Assembly (NCBI GenBank): GCA_009925965.1
Contig: RFPW01000122.1
Coordinates: forward strand, 1 to 6,671
Direction: 5' to 3'
Source of the DNA: Betaproteobacteria bacterium
GTDB lineage: Bacteria; Pseudomonadota; Gammaproteobacteria; Burkholderiales; Burkholderiaceae_E
Length of the DNA: 6,671 bases
Part shown: positions 1 through 6,176 of the stretch, one piece after another
Layout: every line of letters begins with the position of its first letter
How positions within the stretch are numbered: position 1 is the first letter of the stretch
Made by a program: the position numbers and the translations under genes
The notes under the pieces: model-generated
Told to the model about the DNA's origin: nothing
Database searches by the model: none
The model's input: only the letters and a program-made list of their open reading frames with translations

Positions 1-705
1 TCCGCGCCCCTGACCCAGGCGCTCGGCCACTAACAGACACACGCCCGCGCCAGTGGTTTGCGCGAGTCGTCCCGGCAGGGTCATGGTGTAGGCGGGCTGC
101 CCAAAAAACGGGACCCATTCGCCCTCGCCGGCATCGGGGACCTGATCTGGCAGCAAGCCCACGATTTCGCCACGGCGCAGCGCGCGCAGGAGCGTTCGCA
201 CGCCGGCCAAATTCGCGGGGGCCGCGCTTAAGCCGGGAATCGCCCTGGCCCCCTCGACGAGCGCGCGAAAGGCGGGTTGCCGGGGCGGTTTGTAGAGCAC
301 CGTAATCGGGGCCAGTTTGGCGCGGCAACGCGCGGCGACTTCAAAGCAACCAAGATGGGGCGTCAGCAGCAAGACCCCTTTGCCCTGGGCGGCCACCCGG
401 TTGAGGGGGGACCAGTCAATCGGTCCGATCCGCGACAGGACTTCATCGAGGGGGCGCAACCAGACCCAGGGGAGTTCGAGGGCGAAGCGGCCCGCCTCGG
501 CCGCCGCCCTTCGGCGCATTGGACCGCTACTCAGCCCAGCGACCCTGAGGGTCTGGTCCAGTTTTGCCCGGTAACCCGGCGATAAGGCATAGACCAGCAG
601 CCCCGCGCAGGCTCCTAAGGCGTGGAGCGCGCGCAACGGCAGACGCGACAGAAGCCAAGCAACGGTTTGAACGAGGACGCGCAACGGTGAGTCGAAAGGG
701 TGCAA
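1..705 (-). CDS. LpxL/HtrB-family lipid A acyltransferase, 3' end cut off by window edge
   Basis: Reading the minus strand gives one open frame of 235 codons that runs off the left edge. It is a lysophospholipid acyltransferase of the LpxL/LpxM (HtrB) family. These inner-membrane enzymes transfer a secondary acyl chain from acyl-ACP to Kdo-lipid A precursors. Visible hallmarks are an amphipathic/hydrophobic N-terminus (AWLLSRLPLRALHALG), the catalytic HX4E motif HLGCFE (H117, E122 if the TTG at 705 is the start), and the downstream LLPDQVP block (about residues 184-190) followed by FFGQPAYTMTLPG. The family is usually about 290-310 residues, so some 60-70 residues are missing. The start is uncertain. 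An in-frame stop lies upstream near 740, no ATG or GTG lies before the conserved region, and the candidates are TTG at 705 or TTG at 684, both with poor ribosome-binding sites. The gene is divergent from metK, as I remember for Burkholderiales. Which acyl position it modifies cannot be told from this fragment. Confidence 0.9.
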   Translation of the reverse strand, partial: MHPFDSPLRVLVQTVAWLLSRLPLRALHALGACAGLLVYALSPGYRAKLDQTLRVAGLSSGPMRRRAAAEAGRFALELPWVWLRPLDEVLSRIGPIDWSPLNRVAAQGKGVLLLTPHLGCFEVAARCRAKLAPITVLYKPPRQPAFRALVEGARAIPGLSAAPANLAGVRTLLRALRRGEIVGLLPDQVPDAGEGEWVPFFGQPAYTMTLPGRLAQTTGAGVCLLVAERLGQGRG

Positions 706-714
706 TTCACGAGA

Positions 715-723
715 TGCTATATT
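715..723 (+). promoter_or_regulatory. possible extended -10 promoter element for metK
   Basis: The bases TG-C-TATATT match an extended -10 element (TGn plus a 5/6 match to TATAAT) and lie in the divergent gap between the acyltransferase and metK. No good -35 is found 16-18 bp upstream, which is tolerated when the extended TG is present. Transcription from here would give metK a leader of roughly 120 nt that includes the hairpin at 794-831. This is a consensus match only. Confidence 0.3.
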
Positions 724-793
724 GGATTCGCCGCCGACTTAAAAGACAACTTGCGGGGCGGCCAAAAAATTCCGCTAAAGCGTCGACCGCTCC

Positions 794-831
794 TGGGGAG
801 GGCCGGCCGACTGCCAGGCCCTGTTTCCCCA
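794..831 (+). promoter_or_regulatory. strong GC-rich hairpin in the metK 5' leader
   Basis: The outer stem pairs TGGGGA (794-799) with TCCCCA (826-831). The middle stem pairs GGGCC (800-804) with GGCCC (817-821). The inner stem pairs GGC (805-807) with GCC (813-815) around a 5-nt loop. A816 and TGTT (822-825) are bulges on the 3' side, giving 14 base pairs in all. The structure ends 17 nt before the metK ATG, just before the GGAAG ribosome-binding site (836-840). No U-tract follows, so it is not an intrinsic terminator. It does not resemble the SAM-II, SAH or SAM/SAH riboswitch consensus as I remember them. A role in controlling metK translation or mRNA stability is inference. Confidence 0.45.
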
Positions 832-848
832 CTTTGGAAGCGAAACTT

Positions 849-2015
849 ATGAGTAATGACTACCTTTTTACCTCGGAATCCGTCTCCGAGGGGCACCCGG
901 ACAAGGTCGCCGACCAGATCTCCGATGCGATTCTGGATGCGATTCTGGCCGAGGATCCTTTTGCGCGCGTAGCCGCCGAGACCTTGTGCAATACCGGCTT
1001 GGTCGTGTTGGCGGGTGAGATCACGACGCATGCCCAAATCGATTACATCGATGTGGCTCGGGACACGATCCGCCGCATTGGTTACGACAATACCGAGTAT
1101 GGAATCGACTATCGCGGCTGTGCAGTGTTGGTTGCATACGACAAACAAAGCCCCGACATCGCACGTGGGGTGGATAAGGCGCATGACGATGATCTCGACC
1201 AGGGTGCTGGCGATCAGGGCCTGATGTTCGGTTACGCCTGCGACGAGACACCCGAACTCATGCCGGCGCCGATCCACCTCGCCCATCGGCTGGTCGAGCG
1301 TCAGGCCGATCTACGCCGCGATGGCCGGCTGCCCTGGTTGCGTCCCGATGCCAAGAGCCAGGTCACGCTGCGCTACGTCGATGGGCGGCCGGTTGCGATC
1401 GACACCATTGTGCTGTCGACCCAGCATGCGCCCGATATCGCGCTCGAGACCCTGCGGGAAGCCGTAATCGAAGAAGTGATCAAGCCCGTCTTGCCGCGCG
1501 ATCTGGTGAAGGGTGACATCCGTTATTTGGTCAATCCCACCGGACGGTTTGTGATTGGCGGTCCGCATGGCGATTGTGGTCTGACCGGCCGCAAAATCAT
1601 TGTCGACACCTATGGCGGTTCGTCGCCGCACGGCGGTGGTGCGTTTTCGGGCAAGGATCCGAGCAAGGTGGACCGTTCAGCCGCTTATGCAGGTCGTTAT
1701 GTTGCAAAGAACGTGGTGGCGGCCGGCCTGGCCGCCCGGTGCCAGGTTCAAGTGAGCTACGCGATCGGGGTTGCCCGGCCGACCTCGGTGATGGTGACGA
1801 CCTTTGGTACGGGTCGAATCCCGGACGACCAGTTGGCCCGGCTGGTGCAGGAGCACTTTGACCTGCGCCCCAAGGGAATCGTGCGCATGCTCGATCTGCT
1901 GCGGCCGATCTACACCAAGACGGCGGCGTATGGTCATTTCGGCCGCGAAGAGCCCGAATTCACCTGGGAGCGCACCGACAAAGCCGCTGCATTGCGAGCG
2001 GCTGCGGGGATTTAA
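849..2015 (+). CDS. metK: S-adenosylmethionine synthetase (methionine adenosyltransferase)
   Basis: This cytosolic enzyme makes S-adenosylmethionine from methionine and ATP, releasing phosphate and pyrophosphate. It normally works as a tetramer needing Mg2+ and K+. The protein is 388 residues, the usual family length, and all signatures are present: SEGHPDK (13-19) with the ATP/phosphate-binding His16, Asp18 and Lys19; the GAGDQGLMFGYA signature (119-130); and the glycine-rich phosphate-binding block GGGAFSGKDPSKVDRS (262-277). The open frame extends upstream to 564, but family homology begins exactly at the ATG at 849 (MSNDYLFTSESVSEGHPDK). That start has GGAAG at 836-840, 8 nt upstream, and the extension lies antisense to the acyltransferase gene. 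A strong leader hairpin precedes it. Downstream it converges with a Bug gene after a 33-bp gap. Identification is essentially certain. Confidence 0.98.
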   Translation: MSNDYLFTSESVSEGHPDKVADQISDAILDAILAEDPFARVAAETLCNTGLVVLAGEITTHAQIDYIDVARDTIRRIGYDNTEYGIDYRGCAVLVAYDKQSPDIARGVDKAHDDDLDQGAGDQGLMFGYACDETPELMPAPIHLAHRLVERQADLRRDGRLPWLRPDAKSQVTLRYVDGRPVAIDTIVLSTQHAPDIALETLREAVIEEVIKPVLPRDLVKGDIRYLVNPTGRFVIGGPHGDCGLTGRKIIVDTYGGSSPHGGGAFSGKDPSKVDRSAAYAGRYVAKNVVAAGLAARCQVQVSYAIGVARPTSVMVTTFGTGRIPDDQLARLVQEHFDLRPKGIVRMLDLLRPIYTKTAAYGHFGREEPEFTWERTDKAAALRAAAGI

Positions 2016-2048
2016 GTTCGGTTCAGAGTCCGCCGTTTCAACCTTGGA

Positions 2049-2072
2049 TCAGTCGGCATAAACGCCGGCTGA
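2049..2072 (+). terminator. weak intrinsic terminator-like hairpin after metK, overlapping the end of the convergent Bug gene
   Basis: TCAGTCGGC (2049-2057) pairs with GCCGGCTGA (2064-2072) around the 6-nt loop ATAAAC, giving 9 pairs including one G-U. It lies 34 nt after the metK stop and is followed on the plus strand only by TTTG, a poor U-tract. Its left arm contains the stop codon of the minus-strand Bug gene, so it could act for both convergent transcripts. On the minus strand no U-tract follows. Confidence 0.35.
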
Positions 2073-3053
2073 TTTGATCACGGGACCCCATTTGGCGATC
2101 TCGCTGGTGACATACTTTTTGTGCTCACCCTGCTCAACGCGCCGGTCGTTCACCACAATCGCACCCAGGCCCTCTTGTTTTTTCAGAAACTCTGGATCCT
2201 TGAGGGCCGTGACCAAAGCGGCGTTAATTTTCGCCTGAATGTCGGCCGGCAAGCCTTTGGGGCCATAGAGGCCGTGCCAGATTGCCACCTGAAAGCCCTT
2301 CTGCCCAGACTCTTCGAGTGTCGGAACGCCCTTCAGGACCGGCGTTTCGATGCGCTTACTGGTCGTGACTCCGTAGACCTTGATCCGCTTGCCCTCAATT
2401 TGCGCCGAGGTGCTCGTGGTTTGGTCACACATCAGGTCAACCTGATTGCCGATCAGGTCGGTCATGGCCGGGGCGGTGCCTTTGTAGGGCACGGTCGTCA
2501 TGTCGACCTGGATCGCCTGTTGCCACAACATGCCACACAGATGTGAAGCCGATGCAAGCCCTGCGTTGGCCAGATTGATCTTGCCCTTGTTGGCGTTGGC
2601 CCAGGCCACCAGCTCCTTGTAGTTGTTCGCCGGCAATTCTGGTTTGCCGACGAGGGTCATGGGCACTTCGTTGATCATCCCGAGGTATTCGAAATCGCTC
2701 TCGACTTTGAACGGCAGGTTTTTCACCAGCGACGGGAAGATGCTCATCGCAATGTGATGGACAAGCAAGGTGTGGCCGTCCGGGTTGGCCCGAGCAACTT
2801 TGGTGGCCCCGATCAATCCGCCTGGACCGCCTGCGGCGTTTTCGACGGCGATCGGCGCGCCGAGGGTTTTGCGCATCGCTTCGGCCAAATCTCGGGCCAC
2901 GCGGTCAGTCGGCCCGCCCGCTGCAAAGGGCACGACGAAAATGATCGGCCGGTCTTTGTTGGGATAGTCCGTGGCCTGGGCGTTTGAAGCAAGTGTGGCG
3001 GTGAGCGCAGAAACGGCAAGCGTGCACGCCAGCGCTAAGTTGCGAAGAATCAA
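2049..3053 (-). CDS. Bug-family (TctC-type) periplasmic solute-binding protein, BugD-like
   Basis: This 334-residue protein is a tripartite-tricarboxylate-transporter type extracytoplasmic receptor, which binds small carboxylates, amino acids or related compounds in the periplasm. A Sec signal peptide (residues 1-27: Arg4, hydrophobic core, cleavage after SNAQA) leads into the Bug signature YPNKDRPIIFVVPFAAGGPTD (30-50). Then come ENAAGGPGGLIGA (71-83), NPDGHTLL (90-97), VPYKGTAPAMTDLIGNQVDLMCDQTT (188-213) and GLYGPKGLP. The VDLMCDQTT segment resembles the BugD subgroup as I remember it; the B. pertussis member was crystallised with aspartate. The mature chain has exactly two cysteines, C173 and C209. 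The open frame runs upstream to 3353, but the signal peptide and a GGAG sequence 6 nt upstream fix the start at a TTG codon (3053-3051). No TctA/TctB membrane genes lie in the window, so its transporter partner and ligand are unknown. Confidence 0.92.
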   Translation of the reverse strand: MILRNLALACTLAVSALTATLASNAQATDYPNKDRPIIFVVPFAAGGPTDRVARDLAEAMRKTLGAPIAVENAAGGPGGLIGATKVARANPDGHTLLVHHIAMSIFPSLVKNLPFKVESDFEYLGMINEVPMTLVGKPELPANNYKELVAWANANKGKINLANAGLASASHLCGMLWQQAIQVDMTTVPYKGTAPAMTDLIGNQVDLMCDQTTSTSAQIEGKRIKVYGVTTSKRIETPVLKGVPTLEESGQKGFQVAIWHGLYGPKGLPADIQAKINAALVTALKDPEFLKKQEGLGAIVVNDRRVEQGEHKKYVTSEIAKWGPVIKSAGVYAD

Positions 3054-3155
3054 GGACGACTCCAAGAATGAACAATCGGTACCGCAATTCGCGACAACAG
3101 ATTGAGATGAAAATGGACAGCGTTTGAGCGCGCTGTTGTATCTTCGCACGCCCCA

Positions 3156-3170
3156 AGACCGCGATGGTCT
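3156..3170. promoter_or_regulatory. 15-bp inverted repeat, candidate operator between the two divergent Bug genes
   Basis: AGACC (3156-3160) and GGTCT (3166-3170) form a perfect 5-bp inverted repeat around GCGAT. It lies about 100 bp upstream of the minus-strand Bug start and 147 bp upstream of the plus-strand one, a suitable place for a shared regulator. A repeat this short can arise by chance and no regulator gene is visible nearby. No convincing -35/-10 pair was found on either strand of the gap 3054-3316. Confidence 0.2.
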
Positions 3171-3281
3171 CTGAAGGGTCGATTTAAGGAAAACCCGAAT
3201 GGGGTTGGCCGAGCACCTTGGGCCGATGGGCGGGCGCTTGGTTGTACAGTGGCGATTCGATTCAACCGCTGGTATTGAAAT

Positions 3282-3299
3282 TCCCCTAAGTCGCGGGGA
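3282..3299 (+). promoter_or_regulatory. small hairpin upstream of the second Bug gene's ribosome-binding site
   Basis: TCCCC (3282-3286) can pair with GGGGA (3295-3299) across an 8-nt loop, ending 3 nt before the GGAGAA ribosome-binding site (3303-3308). Such leader hairpins can protect an mRNA 5' end or tune initiation. At five pairs it may be chance. Confidence 0.2.
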
Positions 3300-3316
3300 T
3301 CTGGAGAACACGACCC

Positions 3317-4333
3317 ATGATTGCAAAATCAAATCCGAAGTTTGGCCTGACATCGTTCAGCTTGTCGTCGACCGCAGGCCGATTTGTGATGGGACTGGCC
3401 CTGAGCCTTGCAGCGGGTCTTGCAGGCGCGCAGTCCTACCCAAGCCGGCCCGTCAAGCTGGTTGTACCCTTTGCGCCGGGTGGGACCACCGACATCATTG
3501 CCCGCGTGGTGTCGCAGGGTATCTCGCCACATTTTGGGCAGCCGATGGTTGTCGAGAATAAGGCCGGCGGTGGGGGCGTGGTGGGCGCGAATGAGACTGC
3601 AAAAACAACGCCGGATGGCTATTCTCTCGGGGTGGCGACGGTCTCGACCACGGCGGCCAATCCGGCGATCAATCCAAAGATTCCCTATAACGTCCTGACG
3701 GATTTCACGCCGATCACCAACATTGCGGCCACTCCCAATGTCATCGCCGTGCATCCGAGTTTCCCGGCCCGCAATTACGCCGAGTTTGTCGCAGCGCTCA
3801 AAAAGGCGCCGGGTCGTTACAGTTATGCCAGCTCGGGCACTGGCGGAATCGGGCACTTGCAGATGGAGCTCTTCAAGAGCCTGTCCGGAACCTTCGTTTT
3901 GCACATTCCCTACCGTGGCGCCGGTCCAGCACTCAATGACACCGTGGCCGGTCAGGTCCCGGTTATTTTCGACAACTTGCCCTCGGCCTTGCCCTTCATC
4001 AAGGACGGTCGCTTGATTCCGATTGTCGTCGCAGCGCCGAGCCGACTTTCGGTGTTGCCCAATGTGCCGACCTTTAAGGAGATCGGCCTGGACCCGGTAA
4101 ACCGGATGGCGTACTACGGTATTTACGGCCCTAAGGGTCTGTCTGCCGAGGTGGTTGAAAAGGTCCACAGCGCGGTGGTCAAGACCTTACAGGATCCTGC
4201 GACCCGCAAGCGGATCGAGGACACGGGCTCGATCATTATTGCCAACAAACCTGAAGAATTCGCGGCGCAGATCAAGGCCGAATTGACCGTGTATCAGGAC
4301 GTCGTGGCGCGCCAAAAGCTCGCACTGGATTGA
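3317..4333 (+). CDS. Bug-family (TctC-type) periplasmic solute-binding protein
   Basis: This 338-residue protein is a second tripartite-tricarboxylate-transporter receptor. It has a long polar N-region, then the hydrophobic stretch FVMGLALSLAAGLAGA (23-38) with probable signal-peptidase cleavage after A38 (AGA/QSYP). The mature chain opens with the Bug signature YPSRPVKLVVPFAPGGTTD (41-59). ENKAGGGGVVGA, TPDGYSL, YASSGTGGIGHLQMELF, IPYRGAGPALNDTVAGQVPVIFDNLPSALPFIKDG and YYGIYGPKGLS follow, all in the family order. The ATG at 3317 has GGAGAA 8 nt upstream; the alternative at residue 25 would remove the N-region of the signal peptide. It is divergent from the BugD-like gene and clearly related but of a different subgroup, with FDNLPSALPFIKDG where the other has CDQTTSTSAQIEG. 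The DUF885 gene follows after 28 bp with no terminator in the gap, so the two are probably co-transcribed. The ligand cannot be predicted from the sequence. Confidence 0.94.
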   Translation: MIAKSNPKFGLTSFSLSSTAGRFVMGLALSLAAGLAGAQSYPSRPVKLVVPFAPGGTTDIIARVVSQGISPHFGQPMVVENKAGGGGVVGANETAKTTPDGYSLGVATVSTTAANPAINPKIPYNVLTDFTPITNIAATPNVIAVHPSFPARNYAEFVAALKKAPGRYSYASSGTGGIGHLQMELFKSLSGTFVLHIPYRGAGPALNDTVAGQVPVIFDNLPSALPFIKDGRLIPIVVAAPSRLSVLPNVPTFKEIGLDPVNRMAYYGIYGPKGLSAEVVEKVHSAVVKTLQDPATRKRIEDTGSIIIANKPEEFAAQIKAELTVYQDVVARQKLALD

Positions 4334-4361
4334 TCACTGGACAAATCAGGGGCTTAACCAC

Positions 4362-6176
4362 TTGGCCCGACCGATTCGGAAGATTGTGATCTCAGCGCTG
4401 CTGGCCCTGCCAATTTCGGCAGGGCTTTTGTTCGCTCATACCTGGTGGTTTGAGCCACTCAAGCTTTCGTGGTTCTACGACCGGATTTTTGTGCAGCAAC
4501 TGCTCGAATCGCCGATGACGCTCTCGAGCCTGCAGTTGCTCGACACCACGGGCCTTGCCTGGTACTCGGACCGGCTCGATGATTTTTCAATCGCGCAGGA
4601 GGATCGTCAGTTCGAAATTGCCCGCAAGAACGCGGTGATTTTCAAACGCTATCCACACGATGACCTCACTGGGCAGGATCGGACGTCTTGGCGGATTGCG
4701 GAATTTCAGTTCAGACAACAAGCCGAGGACGAGCGCTGGCGTTGGTATGGTTACCCGGTGAATCCGCTATTCGGCATTCAGTCGCAACTGCCGGACTTTC
4801 TGATCAATATTCACGCAGTGGCGAATGAGACTGGGGCGCGCGATTACATTGCCCGCATGCGGGGTTTTCCACAGGCTTTTAATCAGGTGCTTGAAGGGCT
4901 GAAAGTTCGCGAAACCAAAGGCTTGCTGCCGCCGAAGTTCGCAGTTGAAAAGACGATTTTGCAGATTCGGGATTTCATTGCGCCCGCGCCCGCGCAACAC
5001 CCGTTGGCCAAAGCGCTCGAGAGCAAACTGGCTTCATTGCCAGACGGCAAAATCAGCTCACAGGCCCAACAAACCCTGATGGCCGAGGCCGTGGTGGTGA
5101 TCGAACGCGATGTCTACCCGCCGTATCAGCAACTGTTGCAGCACCTCGAGGCGCTCGGGCGCAAGCCCTTAAATAACGATGGCGCGTGGCGCCTGCCCGA
5201 GGGCAGCGCATATTACGAGTATTTGATCGCGCGCCACACGACGACCCGGGCCACAGCCGACGCGCTGCATCAAGAGGGCTTGCGCGAGGTCGAGCGCATT
5301 GGGCGTGAAATGGACGCCATCCTGGCTCAGCAACAGGTCCCGGGGGCAACGCGTGCGGCCAAGATCAACACCCTGGCGGGACGCTCGGATCAGTTGTATC
5401 CCGATACCCCTGCGGGCCGCGAGACGATTCTGAAGGACTATCAGGCCATCCTGGATGAGGCGGATGCGGCGTCCCAGCAGGTGTTTGATCTGCGGCCCAA
5501 GCTCGGGGTCACGGTGCGCCAGGTCCCCTCTTTTTCCGAAAAAACCGCGCCGGGCGGTTACTACCAGCCGCCGTCGCTGGATGGCGATCGGCCGGGGGTG
5601 TTCTTCGCAAATTTGTACAAAATTGAGGGCACGCCGAAGTTCACGATGCGCAGCCTGGCCTACCACGAGGCGATTCCAGGCCACCATTTTCAGATCGCCC
5701 TGCAAATGAAGATGGAGGACCTGCCATTTTTCCGTCGCGCCAGCGGCTTCACGGCCTATGTTGAAGGGTGGGCGCTCTACGCCGAGCGATTGGCCTGGGA
5801 AATGGGCCTCCAAAAAGACCCGCTGAATGATCTTGGGCGATTGCAAGCCGAAATGTTCCGCGCCGTGCGGCTTGTGGTGGATACGGGTATGCACGCCAAG
5901 CGCTGGAGTCGCGAGCAGGCGATCGATTACATGGTGCAGCAAACCGGGATGGCCGAGAACGAGGTCACGGTCGAAATCGAGCGCTATCTCGTGATACCGG
6001 GTCAGGCGCTGGCCTACAAGGTCGGGATGATGAAGATTCTTGAACTGCGCGCATACGCCCAATCCAAGCTTGGCGATCGATTTAATCTCAAGGATTTTCA
6101 TCGCGTCGTTCTTTCGCAGGGCGCAGTGCCTCTGGATATTCTTGAACAGGTGGTCCGCGAATGGGCTTCGAGCTGA
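4362..6176 (+). CDS. DUF885 (PF05960) metallopeptidase-like protein, membrane-anchored
   Basis: This 604-residue protein belongs to the DUF885 family, placed among gluzincin-type zinc metallopeptidases. The signature is complete: YHEAIPGHHFQ (H435, E436, H441, H442), the expected metal-binding and catalytic core, followed by EGWALYAE (468-475), which would supply the acidic ligand. Upstream are the family blocks PEGSAYYEYLI (about residue 280) and PSFSEKTAPGGYYQPPSLDGDRPGVFFANL. Residues 8-26, after RPIRK, form one hydrophobic segment with no lipobox, so the protein is probably anchored by an N-terminal helix or exported by an uncleaved signal; the catalytic domain would face the periplasm. 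The start is TTG, preceded by AGGGG (4348-4352, 9 nt spacing). The next ATG (residue 52) would lose the membrane segment and the start of the domain. Its substrate is unknown. It follows a Bug gene by 28 bp and overlaps the next gene by 16 bp, which suggests an operon. A terminator-like hairpin lies within codons 15-24. Confidence 0.9.
   Translation: MARPIRKIVISALLALPISAGLLFAHTWWFEPLKLSWFYDRIFVQQLLESPMTLSSLQLLDTTGLAWYSDRLDDFSIAQEDRQFEIARKNAVIFKRYPHDDLTGQDRTSWRIAEFQFRQQAEDERWRWYGYPVNPLFGIQSQLPDFLINIHAVANETGARDYIARMRGFPQAFNQVLEGLKVRETKGLLPPKFAVEKTILQIRDFIAPAPAQHPLAKALESKLASLPDGKISSQAQQTLMAEAVVVIERDVYPPYQQLLQHLEALGRKPLNNDGAWRLPEGSAYYEYLIARHTTTRATADALHQEGLREVERIGREMDAILAQQQVPGATRAAKINTLAGRSDQLYPDTPAGRETILKDYQAILDEADAASQQVFDLRPKLGVTVRQVPSFSEKTAPGGYYQPPSLDGDRPGVFFANLYKIEGTPKFTMRSLAYHEAIPGHHFQIALQMKMEDLPFFRRASGFTAYVEGWALYAERLAWEMGLQKDPLNDLGRLQAEMFRAVRLVVDTGMHAKRWSREQAIDYMVQQTGMAENEVTVEIERYLVIPGQALAYKVGMMKILELRAYAQSKLGDRFNLKDFHRVVLSQGAVPLDILEQVVREWASS
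4404..4432 (+). terminator. intrinsic-terminator-like hairpin plus U-tract inside the start of the DUF885 gene
   Basis: GCCCTGCC (4404-4411) pairs perfectly with GGCAGGGC (4418-4425) around the loop AATTTC, and TTTTGTT (4426-4432) follows at once. This is the classical form of a Rho-independent terminator, with 8 pairs, 7 of them in the G/C-rich class. It lies 71 nt after the stop of the upstream Bug gene and 42 nt inside the DUF885 frame, over codons for the membrane segment. It could end part of the Bug transcripts, with read-through when ribosomes occupy the new frame. The structure is seen directly; its activity is inferred. Confidence 0.55.

Noticed and set aside
541..553. GACCC-TGA-GGGTC hairpin
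   Set aside because: It lies within acyltransferase coding sequence, has a 3-nt loop and no U-tract, and is likely chance in GC-rich DNA.
277..585. Plus-strand open frames opposite the acyltransferase
   Set aside because: The minus strand carries clear LpxL motifs over the same bases; the plus-strand products are low-complexity.
564..848. Upstream extension of the metK reading frame by 95 codons
   Set aside because: The extra residues are Arg/Ala-rich with no family match, lie antisense to the acyltransferase gene, and the ATG at 849 begins the canonical MetK sequence with a ribosome-binding site.
706..848. Known SAM riboswitch upstream of metK
   Set aside because: A hairpin exists, but the conserved core of the SAM-II, SAH and SAM/SAH classes, as I recall them, is not present.
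3054..3353. 100-codon upstream extension of the BugD-like frame
   Set aside because: It would place a signal peptide internally and crosses the divergent intergenic region into the next gene; the TTG at 3053 has GGAG at good spacing.
3329..4168. Minus-strand open frame of 279 codons opposite the second Bug gene
   Set aside because: It is a GC-driven shadow of a gene with all Bug motifs; no domain or ribosome-binding site is seen.
5529..5545. T-rich/A-rich small dyad (TTTTTCCGAAAAA)
   Set aside because: It is within the conserved FSEKTAPGGYY coding block, with almost no loop and no GC stem, so not a terminator.
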